Positions 11,633 to 22,495 of a stretch of DNA of 61,408 bases are shown here, piece by piece. The number at the start of each line of letters is the position of its first letter. Within the stretch, counting starts at the first letter, position 1. The stretch lies in assembly GCA_018398765.1 (NCBI GenBank), contig JAHBMJ010005442.1:1-61408 (forward strand), written 5' to 3'. The notes below the pieces were generated by a model. That model was given only the letters and a program-made list of their open reading frames with translations. It was not told where the DNA came from and ran no database searches. The position numbers and the translations under genes were made by a program. This DNA comes from Chromera velia (taxonomy: Eukaryota > Sar > Chromeraceae).

Positions 11633-14600
11633 TTGAAAAGACGATGTAGTCTGTCTGTCTGTCTGTCTGTCTGTCTGAAGAAAAGGAAGAAAGAGAAAAA
11701 GGAGAAGAAGAGAGGACATAATCTGTCTGGGTTCACGAAGAAGAGGAGGGAAAGGAACCACACAGGCTGTCGGGGGGGACAGACTCGTCACTTCATGCGG
11801 TCGTCATTGTCTGATTTTCTGTTTTCTTCTTCACTCTGTTTCAAACTCCTTTTGTTCTCTCACCAGTCATTCGTACACCAAACCATGCACGCTTCAGCAG
11901 TCTTTCCCCTCCAGTCCGTTCTCAAAAAGAAAAGAACCTTCATGCATGTGACATCTCACGAAGGCCCACAGCAGTACTCAATAGTTCTTCCCTCATATGC
12001 ACATGTCCTTCTGGTTTCTCCCTGATCTCCTCTCTTCTCTGCAGCCTGACCACCCCCCTGTCGGCAACTTCTACCACCACCACCACCACAACTACCACCA
12101 CCACGACCACTTTTCTCGTCACCACTCCCCCCACAACCACCACTCTGGCCACAACGACACCGAGTCTCGCGTCCACCACCACTACGCCTCCCACCACCAC
12201 CACCACCACCACCACGCAACCACCTGCACCCTCTACCCAGCCAGTCGTCCCTGTCATCTCCACAACGACTACCACCACCCCTGTCACTTCGTCAACATCC
12301 ACAACCACGACCACGGCTGCCACCACACAGGCCCCGACTGTCGCTCCAACTCCAGTGTCACCTTCCACCACCATCACGACCACTACCACCACCTCTCCAC
12401 CTCCTACCACAAAGACAACCTCCACACCGCCGCCCACTGCCATCCCCTCCACAGCTCCTACTGTCCAAGTACAGCCTCCCACAAAGCCCCCTGCTCCTGC
12501 GCCAGCAACTCCTCCACGCACAATCGCACCACTTACCGTCAGCACTCCCCTTCCCCCCCCAACCCTTGTTACTCCGCCCCCACCTGCCCCTCCCCAAACA
12601 ACTACGCACACCCCAACCATCCCTCCTCCCCCGCCCACTTCACCCCCCCTCCCTCCGGTGGAGCCTGCTGACATTCCTGTCGAGCCCTCGCCCCCGCCTT
12701 TTTTCTTGCCTCCTTCAGCAGAACCTCCAGAAGTGAATCAAGACACGCCGCTTCCTGTTGCAACCTCACCATCCCCTCGGCCAGCCCTCAGTCCTCCGAC
12801 ACACCCTCCTCTTTTTGTACCGCCATCCGAGGCACCCCCCTCTGACGAAGGCCCTGTGGGTGCGCCCTCACCTGCGCCTGAAGACGAGGACGAAGAAGAA
12901 GAAGATGAGGAGGAGGATGAAGACGAGGAGAATGGAACCCCATTTCCTTCAAGCCCTCAACATCCTCCTCCTCTATTCAAACCCCACACTTCGTCTCCAC
13001 CCCTTTCCACCTCTCCGACTGCTCCTCCTTCTCCAAGACAGAGAAGAATCGCCAAAGATGCACATCATAAACAGCTTGCTCGTGTGCTCGGATGGCCCTC
13101 CACAACCGTTCACCCGACTGGTGTGCACAAACCAACGCACCCACCTGCCAACCCCGAGGACAGTGGGGACGCGTGGCTTCCCACAGAGAAACCGAGACAG
13201 AAGAACAACATCAACACAAAACCTCCTATTTCTCAACCTTCGCCTTCACCCACCCCATCTTCTTCTTGGTTTCCCTTCTCATGGCCAGGATTCGGAGATG
13301 GGGGGGAGGACGACGAATCGCCGTCTGTAGCCCCCCCCCCTTCGCGCTATGTCCCTATCTCAAGAAGCACAGTGGCCCCGGGGCCTCGGAAAAGAACCCC
13401 CGTCTCCTCAGACGACGAGTATGGGGGGGCCCCAGAAGCCACTCCTGTTCCATTTGGGCCCCAAGGCCCGGGTAATCGAGGGGGGCCGACTGTTGCTCCA
13501 GGGGGTGCCCATCCGATGGCGGGTGGCGCTGGTGGTCCCTCTGCGGCGCCGCACAGCACTGCAGGGGCAGAGGGGGCAGGCGGGACGCCTCCACCGTCAG
13601 GGGCTCCTGGCAGCGCTCATGCAACGGGAGGAGGCACTCCCGGTCCCGGTGGTGTGGCAGGGAAGGGGGCGGGGCGAGGCACTCCTTCACCCTCAGGGGC
13701 TCCAGGCAGCCCACACGCTGCGGCAGGTGGTACACCTGATCCCGGAGGTCCCTCAGCGGCGCCGCACAATGCTGCAGGGCCGAGGGGAGCAGGAGGCTCA
13801 CCGTCACCGTCGGGTGCTCCTGGCAGTGCCCCTGCGGCGGCCGGCGGCACCCCGGGTCCTGGTGGGCCCTCGGGGGCGCCGCACAATGCTGCAGGGCCTG
13901 GGGGAGCAGGAGGCACACCGTCACCGTCGGTTGCTCCTGGCAGTGCCCCTGCGGCGGCGGGCGGCACCCCGGGTCCTGGTGGGCCCTCGGGGGCGCCGCA
14001 CAGTGCTGCAGGGCCTGGGGGAGCAGGAGGCACACCGTCACCGTCAGGGGCTCCTGGCAGTGCCCCTGCGGCGGCGGGCGGCACCCCGGGTCCTGGTGGG
14101 CCCTCGGGGGCGCCGCACAGTGCTGCAGGGCCGAGGGGAGCAGGAGGCACACCGTCACCGACAGGGCCTTCAGGGGCTCCTGGTAGTGCCTCGGCAGCGG
14201 CGGGTGGTACACCTCAACCAGGTGGGGCAACTGGGGGAGGGGGTACGCCGGGGCCCTCAGGTCCATCTGGATCTGCGGCAGGGGGCACAGTGAGCCCGAG
14301 TGCGGGTGGTGTGACGCCATCCGGACCCGTCTCCGGCAATCCATCGCCGTTCCCTTCTCAACCCGTCGGTCCGTCCGGCAGTCCGTCTCCTTCCGCCCCA
14401 TACCATTCAGGCTCAAGTGGGGGTGGGGGGGCAGGCACTGGAGGTCATGCAGGACATTCACAGACAGTCACCACAACCCCGCGCCCGACGACAACAACAG
14501 CCCCGACCCTGGCCCCCGGAGAGAAGCCTCTTGTCGTGACTCTGTCCGCAGATGCCCTCTCGGATGTGAAAAAGCTGCAGGAGGCCAACAAGATATTCAT

Positions 14601-14829
14601 GAAAAAGGACGAAGCCGAACAGGAAAAGGCGGAGGATGCGGTCGGTTTGAACGACAACTCGGATCCCCTCAGTCTCGCAGCCCAGGATTTGAATGTAGAT
14701 CCAGCAACTGGGTTGAGAGAAGAGGGGGAGGAGCCTCCCCCCCTACCTGCAAATATTCCGACAAACACTCCAGCACCCACCGTCGTGACCACCACAGCTG
14801 CACCCCTATTCCCATTGTTCTCCGTATAG
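9476..14829 (+). CDS. secreted mucin-like Thr/Pro/Gly-rich protein (3 exons, ~1,393 aa)
   Basis: Exons: 9476-10431, 11107-11547, 12045-14829. Donors are AAG|GTGAGC and CTT|GTGAGTCG; both acceptors end TGCAG. Both junctions keep phase (AG|A, TT|C), which strongly supports the model. The first ~20 residues (MRRLFAGAVASCCLF...) look like a signal peptide. Residues ~20-465 form an unrecognised, partly globular region. Exon 3 opens with a run of Thr repeats (~466-560, ACC/ACT codons), then a Pro-rich stretch. A pure Asp/Glu tract lies near residues 744-762 (12880-12935). Five to six ~39-residue repeats follow, rich in Gly, Ala, Pro and Ser. The C-terminus has a second Thr-Pro cluster and a charged tail ending in TAG. 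The Thr/Pro composition suggests heavy O-glycosylation and a surface or extracellular role; this is inference. I see no transmembrane helix. The function is unknown. The 5' end could lie in an upstream exon. Confidence 0.75.
11565..11677. repeat. (CTGT)n / (CTGC)n microsatellites inside an intron
   Basis: Intron 2 of the mucin-like gene holds CTGT, then CTGC, then CTGT tetranucleotide tracts. Intron 1 similarly holds a (TG)n(CG)n tract at about 10555-10592. Confidence 0.9.
13600..14210. repeat. 117-bp coding tandem repeat
   Basis: Five to six units of about 117 bp in the mucin-like gene encode the ~39-residue pattern (GAPGSAPAAAGGTPGPGG, then a PSGAPH segment, then AGGTPSP). The two middle units are nearly identical in DNA, which suggests recent unequal exchange or homogenisation. 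The GC-rich repeats keep other frames open too; those antisense frames are shadows. Confidence 0.9.
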
Positions 14830-15780
14830 ACAAAGGGCCCCGGCACATTCAGCGGGGCCCTTGGTCACACAGAGAAGGGGAAAGGTGGTTGCGTGGAGAT
14901 TGAGAACGTATCGATAATACTTCAGACGGCGGAAAGGGGAGGTTGGGAGACTCTGTTGGCCGTCCGTTCGATCTGGTCTGCAGCAATATGTTTAAGCTTG
15001 ATAGGGTGTCACGGTGGTGGGAAGAGGGCATTACATTTTGGGCCTTTGTCGGGTGGTCTGAAGGCGTGCTCGCTCGAATGCCTGTCAGTGCTTGAGCAGC
15101 TTTGGATTTCACTTAAAGCAGGGGGTGGCAATGGGAAGTAAAAGACGGTGGGGGGGGGATCGAAGGGACTTTGAGGGGGGCTTGCACGGAATCCGTTTCG
15201 TACCGTTTCGTTCATATTTATAATAGGCAGTCTTGTTTCACAAGTCATGACTCATGATCGATACGAGGACTCCACATCGAACAGCACCATAGCAGTCTAA
15301 CACTATCTTGCACTTCAAGTTTTTCGTTTTCTAGCTTGTTTTCAACGTCATTGCATCATTAGTTTTATGTATACATCTAGGTGTACATGTATGTATATAT
15401 CTTAATCTCTATAGCTGAATCTAAATTTTATTGTCCTAATTATAATAATTATGATACATTTTTTTAAATATTATATATACATTGATTGATTAATATTCAT
15501 TGATTGAGGGGCTATATTTAGGATATATCTAGGGATATATATGATAGAAACTATTTCAAAGTTACACAAAGTTGTTACAAACTTTTGACAAGATCATTTC
15601 ATCATTAGGATAGGTTAAGATACTTGGGCAACTCCTGGTAGAACGAGAACTTGAATAGTGCTCTACCTAGGACACCAATTAAATCACTATCACTATCAAT
15701 CTATCACTTCAAAGTTGATCCCCGGTCAGATACCGGCCCGTGCAGCCTAAACTGATCGAACTAATTCAAAATTAAAATAT
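14830..15780. other. intergenic DNA
   Basis: The 3' flank of the mucin-like gene, turning strongly AT-rich from 15300. A hairpin-capable GGGCCCCGGCACATT / AGCGGGGCCCTTGG pair follows the stop at 14835-14865 and could mark the transcript end, though no terminator is assignable. No gene is seen. Confidence 0.4.
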
Positions 15781-16301
15781 ACTAGTATACCAATCCTGTA
15801 GGGTTACACAATCACTTTTTTCAAAATGTTTTGTTACACATTGTTTTATTACACATTTCAATGGAATTTTGATCATGAATGAATTAGTACATACCTTAGT
15901 GTACATTAATTCAAACTATCACTTTTAGGAATGCATTAATTAAGTACACACTTTAGTGTGCCTTAATTCAAACCATTACTTTTAAGAATGCATTATTACA
16001 CATTTTAGTATGTATTAATTCTAAGTTTCATCTCTGTCTTCTTTATCTTCTTCAAGACGGTTTGACAGTACTGCTTTCAGAGCAATGGTATCGTCAGCAA
16101 CGCGGCATGCAAGGAGAATTTTTGAGCACTAGAGGCAGGGGTAAAAAGAGCAGAGGCGAGAGCAGGGGGGGTGGGAGAAAATTTGCTTATAATTATTGCA
16201 CACTAATTGTTACACACTTTTATGTGTAACAAGGGGGGGGTCAGGGGTAATTGTTACACATTTAACTGTGTGTAACACTACAGGATTGGTGTATATACTA
16301 G
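15781..16301. mobile_element. ~520-bp inverted-repeat element (MITE-like)
   Basis: The left end reads ACTAGTATACCAATCCTGTA then GGGTTACACA. The right end (16269-16301) reads TGTGTAACACTACAGGATTG then GTGTATATACTAG, its near-exact inverse over about 30 bp. The interior has about 2.5 copies of a ~58-bp unit (15887-16025) built on a TTAGTGTACATTAATTC-type core. It also has several TTACACA...TGTGTAA internal palindromes. No coding sequence is present. The right end abuts the next element directly. Confidence 0.75.
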
Positions 16302-16522
16302 GCGACGCACAATGATAAAAAAAAAGAAAAAAAAATCTCGAGAAGTCTAATCTTTTTTATTTTTTTTTTATTATTTTATTGGAAGTGCCAAACATATAAC
16401 AAAAACACATCTAACTACAAAACCTACCTTTCCTAAGTTTGCTTAGACCTTTGACCACCAAACTAAAAAAAAAAACTCGACATGTCTATTCTTTTTTTTT
16501 TTTTTAACCACTGTGCGTCGCC
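16301..16522. mobile_element. 222-bp TA-flanked MITE (Tc1/mariner-like ends)
   Basis: Terminal inverted repeats GGCGACGCACA...TGTGCGTCGCC are flanked by TA on both sides (16299-16300 and 16523-16524). That is the target duplication expected of Tc1/mariner-type elements. The interior is A- and T-homopolymer rich. A short motif (CTCGA-N3-GTCTA-N2-CTTTTTT) occurs near each end in the same orientation. It is non-coding. Confidence 0.75.
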
Positions 16523-16524
16523 TA

Positions 16525-17407
16525 GAAAATATATGTGTGCATGAACATCAATCAATAGTGCAATAACTTGTGAATAAGCCGGCTCTCATGCAGTTGAAGG
16601 CCATAACACAGTCAAAGAGATTCAAAGACAAATCACAAGTGTTCACTGTTCAGTGTTCAGAATCATACTGCAAAACTCTGAACAAAAAAGTAAATGACCG
16701 GCCATCACTTTAACGACGCACCACGAGTCACAGCAACGGCAGCACGAAAAGCGAATGAAAGGATCAATCACACACTTTTGAAATCTGTTTGCAAGCGTGG
16801 GCCGCTGCGTGGCCCACTGAATCCCAGACTGAATCCTACTGGCAGGCTGCAAGACAAGATGATGCAAGCACTGCCACACAATCGGCTATACCCACAAAAC
16901 AATATACTAAACACGACACTCAATCTGAGGTAACCCATCCATCCCCTTGGTATGCACCAAAGAGGCGTATCAAAAAGCATGGAGGCATGTCGGGAAACAA
17001 ACGACATCTGAAGGTCGTTAATTGGATCTGGAAAGTGAAGAACTATTCTCCTCAGCTGCCCCGACATACAATGAATCCATCGAAAGCTCAGATGACATCA
17101 GACATCAATATATCCATCGATTTATTCCCTCTCCATTCCCTCGACCGTTCTCGATCGACCCTCGATTCCCCCACGGGGCACAATTGGCCTCCAAACCTAC
17201 CCACAATCTTCCAGTACACTCACTCTTGTTCTCTTCGACCTCCACTGCCGATTTGGACCCTCTGCTTTCTCGTCACCCCACAAGTACCGTGGCAAGGGCA
17301 GACGAACGGTTGTTGGGCTCTGTACCTGCTGGTAGATTGCTTCAAAAGCCTAAACATCCGCACTGTCTCCTCCTCCCACGGAGCTGCAGGTCACATCACA
17401 GGTCACA
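16525..17407. other. intergenic DNA, coding status unresolved
   Basis: Frames of up to 255 codons occur on the plus strand (for example 16789-17556 and 17022-17552). They have no recognised domain and partly run antisense to the last exon of the E2-like gene. A GAG|GTAACC donor-like site sits at about 16930. I cannot support a gene here. Confidence 0.3.
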
Positions 17408-18797
17408 TCACAAGGAAGGCCCTTCCCCCACTTTCTGTTTGTGTGATTCACAAGATCCTGACGTTTCCAAGGTGGCAGGAGGGGGGGGGGAAAGCCCTTC
17501 CGCTGCTGCGGCAGCTGCACTGTTTTTTTGTTCAGATGCTGTTTTGGTATGAATAGAGCCAGATGGGGAGGTCGGTGCACACTGTGAAGCAGAGTCCGAC
17601 TGGGTTCTCTCTCCGGTCTCCTCCACCGCATTTCCCTCTCTGACTGGCTGATTAGTCTCCCTGCAGCCACTCGCAGCAGCGGCAGCAGCAGGAGTGGTGC
17701 CAGAATCACCAGTGACGTCACCGCTTTTCTCTATAGATGCTCTCCCCGGCCCCTCCAGAGCCTCCCGGGCTTTCTGCTGAACGAGAGGGTCCACAGGGAT
17801 GTCGGGACTGGGATGAGCAGCCCCTCTGTGAGAGCATCTGGGATCGGGGCAGATGAACACGTGAGTGCTCCTCACAGTTGCCCGCACTTCATCAAGATCG
17901 TAAGAGATTTTTTCTTTTTCTGCGTCTTCATCCTTGGAGAGGAACTCCCAGAGCAGTCTCAGAAATTGAGACAGCGACAACGACATGTTGAACAGAATGT
18001 GCTGAGAACAGACCACAGAATGTATGCAGATGAAAATCAGACGTACGGTCACATCCAGAGATAGTACAGGGAAAGATAGTCACTCATCAGCCAAGAGAAG
18101 CCCGAATTTGTAGGTCAGTTCCTCCTGCTCCCTCGCTCACCTCTGATGCGTTCTCGCCCTCAAAGTTGTCGAGAGAGAAACAGACGCGCCTTCCCATCAC
18201 ACCAGTGTGGAGGTGGCGAGTCATCATCTCAACTCCCGGTTCTTTCGTGGGGTAGTTCAAAGGGATGGCCAAGTGCATGTGGAGAAGCGCCTGCGGGCAC
18301 ATGGGGGCATGGATGTTTCCAAGGAGCAATCCTGTGAACATGAAATTGAGGGGGAGATCTGTGTCAAAAAGTGCCAGTGAAGTGGCGCAGCAGAAAGGCA
18401 GATGAGCCACAAAAGAGAAGAGTTTCAAGCGGGAGGGACCGATCGATCGAGCGAGTCGAGAATGCTGTGAAGGCATGTATAACACGACGCCCCCTTGCTG
18501 ACGAACAATTCTGCTCCCAATCTGAAACTTTTTTAAGAGGACTGATCGACTCACTGTATCGAACTTCTCTCCAGGCTGCTTGAAGTACATATTCACGGCA
18601 AGCGTCTGGATGTCGTCGTTCAGAATTGCGATTCGGAGGTCCTTTAGAGGACGCTGCAGGAGTCTTCGAAGGTCAAGGCACAGAAATCTTCTGCTGACCT
18701 GACTCATCCTACTTATCTTTACCTTCGCTTCAGACTCGCCGTCGGCACTCTGTTCTTTTGTCACGCCTCCCTCCTTTTCCTTCTCCTGCTCACTCAT
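17408..18797 (-). CDS. ubiquitin-conjugating enzyme (E2)-fold protein (3 exons, ~328 aa)
   Basis: Exons (minus): 18797-18555, 18290-18141, 18001-17408. Donors ACA|GTGAGT and GAG|GTGAGC; acceptors CCGCAG and TCTCAG. All junctions are phase 0. After a Lys/Glu-rich N-terminus (~30 residues), residues ~35-130 follow the E2 (UBC) layout: helix, strand ending AVNMYFKQPGE, then LLHMHLAIPLNYPTKEPGV, which matches the family's FPxxYPxxPP block. Next comes RHLHTGVMGRRVCFSLDN in place of the usual HPN...G-x-IC-L. Cys118 sits at the catalytic position, but HPN reads HTG. A 74-codon readthrough frame between exons 1 and 2 is interpreted as intron, because splicing restores the E2 pattern. Exon 3 adds a helix, a Cys/His-containing patch (FICPDPRCSHRG) and a long Ala/Ser/Pro-rich tail. 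It could be an active E2 or a scaffold-type variant. The tail may contain a further intron. Confidence 0.7.
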
Positions 18798-19851
18798 CTT
18801 GATGAACCCTCACCGTCTACCCGCCGTCTCTGTTTGTCGATGCCAAGATTACTCCGCAGCTCAGAAACAAACAGTTCAGCGGCCCAAGCAGACAGGTCGA
18901 CTAATGTGCGCGGTGACAAGATCAAAACGAGAGAGTGTGTTCATATGCGTGAGAGGGGGAAATCCTCCTCGAGGGAAGCAAGGCAGGACGAGCTGGATTG
19001 TATCGCGTACGCGTGTTTGATTGTCGCAAACTCGACCATGATGATCGAGCAGCCTGAGACGCGTGCACTGAGACATCGTGGACGCGGCCGGCAGGCAAAT
19101 TCTCCATGCAGGCTCCGAGCATGCTGTGGCCCCCCCGGCCCATCCACTTCCCGACCCGCCGGCCGCCCGCGGCAAGTTGAAGTTCATACTCGGTTTTCGA
19201 ATGTTCTATTAATAACAGCCTCGATCACTGACGATCAACGATCAGGCTGCTCACTGGATACTACGATTTTTTTGATACTACTTTCAATGACCAAAACTTT
19301 TTATGGAAAAAATTTTAATCCATGTAATGGTTTAAAACTAGTCCAGTTCTGGCTCCCTATCCCCAGTTTTTATATACTAGCTTTTAATTATCAGCTTTCA
19401 ATCTTTATTAATCTTTGTTTATCAAGATATTCAAATATCATCTCATGATGAGGCCACTACCGTGATAATCTACTAGTTGATAGTTTTTGAATGAATAAAT
19501 GAATAAAAAAATGAATGAAAAGTCAAATGAGGCAATCATAAGCTTTTAGCTACTTTTGGCAGTCCCTGTGCATACATATTTTTTTATGGACCTAGCTCTG
19601 CATGAAGCAAGAGACCATAGGCCACGGTAGACCATCCAAAGACCTGAACACAGCAAAAAAGAATGATACATCCCCAATAAAATTGGAGGTGTTTTTGAAA
19701 ATTTGAATGAATGAAAAAATGATGAATGAGTGAATAAATAAATGAATCAATAAATGGTTTGGCTGATCCAGTATAGTTGCATGCTGAAGAGAGACTCAAG
19801 CCATGCCCCGGTCGAATGAAAAACCGTTGAGGTCCATCCGAGCCGCTCACG
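18798..19851. other. intergenic DNA between two minus-strand genes
   Basis: 5' flank of the E2-like gene and 3' flank of the TAF2-like gene. It is AT-rich at 19200-19500, with loose TGAATGAA repeats at 19485-19760. I see no coding exon. Confidence 0.45.
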
Positions 19852-20621
19852 TCAAATAACTTCGGACCCTGGCATTGCGCTCGAGCTACTGGCTTCTCTC
19901 TGAATGCTGTGCATCACAAAGGCAGGGGACGGCATCGTAACGTGTGACGCCTGTCGATCTACGGACATGCCTGCAGAGCCTCCATGCGTGCCCAGTGTCT
20001 CTGCCCTTGCCAGCCCTCTGTGCCGGGATTCTGGGTCCATGGCCCTGTATCTTTTGAAGAGCTCTTCGAAATTTTTTTGGATCGTATCGGCATCCTGCAG
20101 AACAACATATTGCGATACTCACGGTAAGAACAAAAACGGAGAGATGAGAAAGGGGCAGAGGGAGGCGAAGGATGCAGGGACTGAGGAAGACAAGAAGGAG
20201 GGAAGCAATGAGGGCGGCGCGGGAAGAGGAAGAAAGATCCACTCCCAGACTGTGCCTCCTCCGCCCCCCCACGAAGAAAGACCGTCAACGCCGTCAGATG
20301 CATCCTTCCCCAATTTCCTCGGCGGCAAAGGAGAACATATACATACAATCCCTCGGCGATAAATTGAAACGTACCAGTGCAATCTGTTCGCCCTTATTGA
20401 AGATGCGGGCGTTCTTGAACAGCTTCACATACGCCGTTCTAAAGTCTCTGAATCGCCTGCAAGTCAAGATGTTTGATTGACCGAGTCACTAAACAAATCC
20501 ATCCAAAAGAGTGAGTCGGAATCAACCACAGTTTCCATATTTCCTGCTTCCAGCTGCCTGCGTCTTGCGCGAAAAACTGGATTGGTGCAGCTCAGGGGAG
20601 CATACGTAGCGATGACACAAG

Positions 20622-20658
<37 letters not shown>

Positions 20659-22325
20659 AAAGAAGGAGAGCCGACAAAGTGAGGGGAAAAGAGAGGAAGA
20701 AGGGCAATGTCACAGAGCGCAAAGGGAGTCTGGACAGACAGAGGATTGAAGCGCGAACGTACAAAGACAAGGGCTCCCCTCTCTCTCTGAGACAGAGAAA
20801 AGCAAAGACGAAATGAGAGATGAATCAAGAGAAACAAAGAACCTGGTTGGCTGACTGCCTGCCTTGAGTGTTTTGGAAGGAAAGAATTCACTGACGGAAA
20901 TTCCCCCTTTTCCAGTCTCCTCTGGATCAGTGTGAAGTCGAGATATTCCTCTGTAGGGCGGGGGTTGATTCTTCCCGGAGGTTGGATCTGCTTTCTGCAG
21001 GAACAGAAAGATGGAAGAGAGAAAAGAAGAACAATTGGGGCACTCTCAGACGGCTCCGGGGGGGGAAGCTTTCAAGACAGTGTTCGGAGAGGGTAAAGAA
21101 CTCATCGACACAGCCAGGTTGCATCATTCACCGACTCACAAATGACAAGGAAGAGAGAAGCGATAAATCAGGAAGAGAGAAAACCGAGAACAGGACTAGG
21201 CGCAAAACGGTGGGGAGTGATACAGATCCACAAAAGAGCTTCACTCTTCTCACTTAAGCGCGCGCTCACTCACTCACTCACTCACTCACTCACTCACTCA
21301 CTCACTCACATATTCACACACGCATGCACGCACTCGCCCACTTACACTCTTCACCAGCTGACTCACATGTAGGCAATGAAGACTGTTGCGGCCACTTGTT
21401 TGTAGACGGGCTTGATGAACGTTGCCAGTATGTCGTGTGAGCCCCGCACCCACATCGTCGGTGAGAAAATAATTCTCTTTGCTTCGGCAGGACCCGCGCG
21501 CTTCCAGTCGGCATAGTCTCCTCTGCAGAGCGAGAGTTCATCCGTCCGGGAGTCAGCGTAGCGGAAAGAAAAGCGAGGCAGGAGAAGTTGTGGGTCAATT
21601 GTCTCAGTGAAGAAGCTTTCGGTGAAGTCATATCGCTTGCTGAGTCAGCAGAGCCATCTCTGGACAGAGAAGCACTAGTGGGGAGGTAAAACGTGCAACT
21701 GTCTTTCGATCCTTCGTTTCTCCCAGTACTCAAAGGAAGTAAGGACAACAAGCGAGACGAACAATTGGCAACGTCGGTGAGACAAAAAAAGGTTGAGAAC
21801 AGAGAGAAGTCTGCACAATTTGCGAGACGCAGACAGAAAGCTTGACACATGTCTTGAGAGTAAGCAGCAGAGGCAGCGGCAAAGAATTGCTTACGAACAA
21901 GATTTTGGAAAACCAAAACAAAAGAAAATGTCATTAATCAGTCAAAAAAACGCGCAAGCGACGTGACACGGCGTCAAGTCACAGCAGTGAGAGGCAAGAT
22001 GATTGTTTGCTTCCAGTTGCACAAACAGAGATTCTTCTGATGAGAATCAGAATAACGCCGAAGCTTTTTTGTGTGTGTACCAGAGCCCTGGCTCACCTGA
22101 ATTCCATTTCCTTCCGTGCCTTTTGTTCTGCCTCCCCCAACTCAATGCCTGCCTCGATGTCAGATGCCGCCCTGCATGCATACAGTACACGCTCTTTGCA
22201 TTCATGATTCTTGTTTGCGTTTATTTCACCCCCCACGCTCAGTGATGGAGGCGGCTCTGCAGCCGACGACAATGAAAGTGCGTCTTGTCGATCTGGAGCA
22301 CTGACAAGAGAGCACACACGCGCGC

Positions 22326-22361
<36 letters not shown>

Positions 22362-22461
22362 TATATGTTTCTTCTTCTCCCTTCTTTTCTTCATGAACAG
22401 AGACAGACAGACAGACAGACACACTATATGTTTCTTCTTCTCCCTTCTTTTCTTCATGAAC

Positions 22462-22495
<34 letters not shown>

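Larger units (their letters stand above)
20041..21470 (-). other. bromodomain-coding exons of the TAF2-like gene
   Basis: Exons 21522-21367, 20994-20896, 20456-20375 and 20094-19852 splice in phase into a bromodomain-like sequence. Helix Z is around HDILATFIKPVYKQVAATVF, the ZA region is INPRPTEEYLDFTLIQRRLE, and the B-C region is FRDFRTAYVKLFKNARIFN. A final helix is around TIQKNFEELFKRY. The acetyl-lysine-anchoring Asn of the family's YN pair is present as FN, and the Tyr is replaced by Phe. Residues after it (to the stop at 19852) are low complexity. The upstream exon 22171-22097 joins it to the TAF2 body in phase, so I read it as one gene. A separate bromodomain gene is possible but needs a missed start. 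Confidence 0.7.

Noticed and set aside
13355-14461. Antisense frames of 368 and 177 codons across the mucin-like repeats
   Set aside because: They are shadows of a GC-rich 117-bp repeat. The plus frame has phase-consistent splicing and the minus frames have none.
16694-17556. Plus-strand gene made of frames 16694-16933 and 17022-17552
   Set aside because: One good donor-like site exists, but I found no phase-consistent chain and no domain. It is partly antisense to the E2-like gene's last exon.
18291-18554. Treating 18087-18797 as one uninterrupted 236-codon gene
   Set aside because: A strong GTGAGT donor and CCGCAG acceptor in matching phase remove a segment that breaks the E2 fold. The spliced form fits the family far better.
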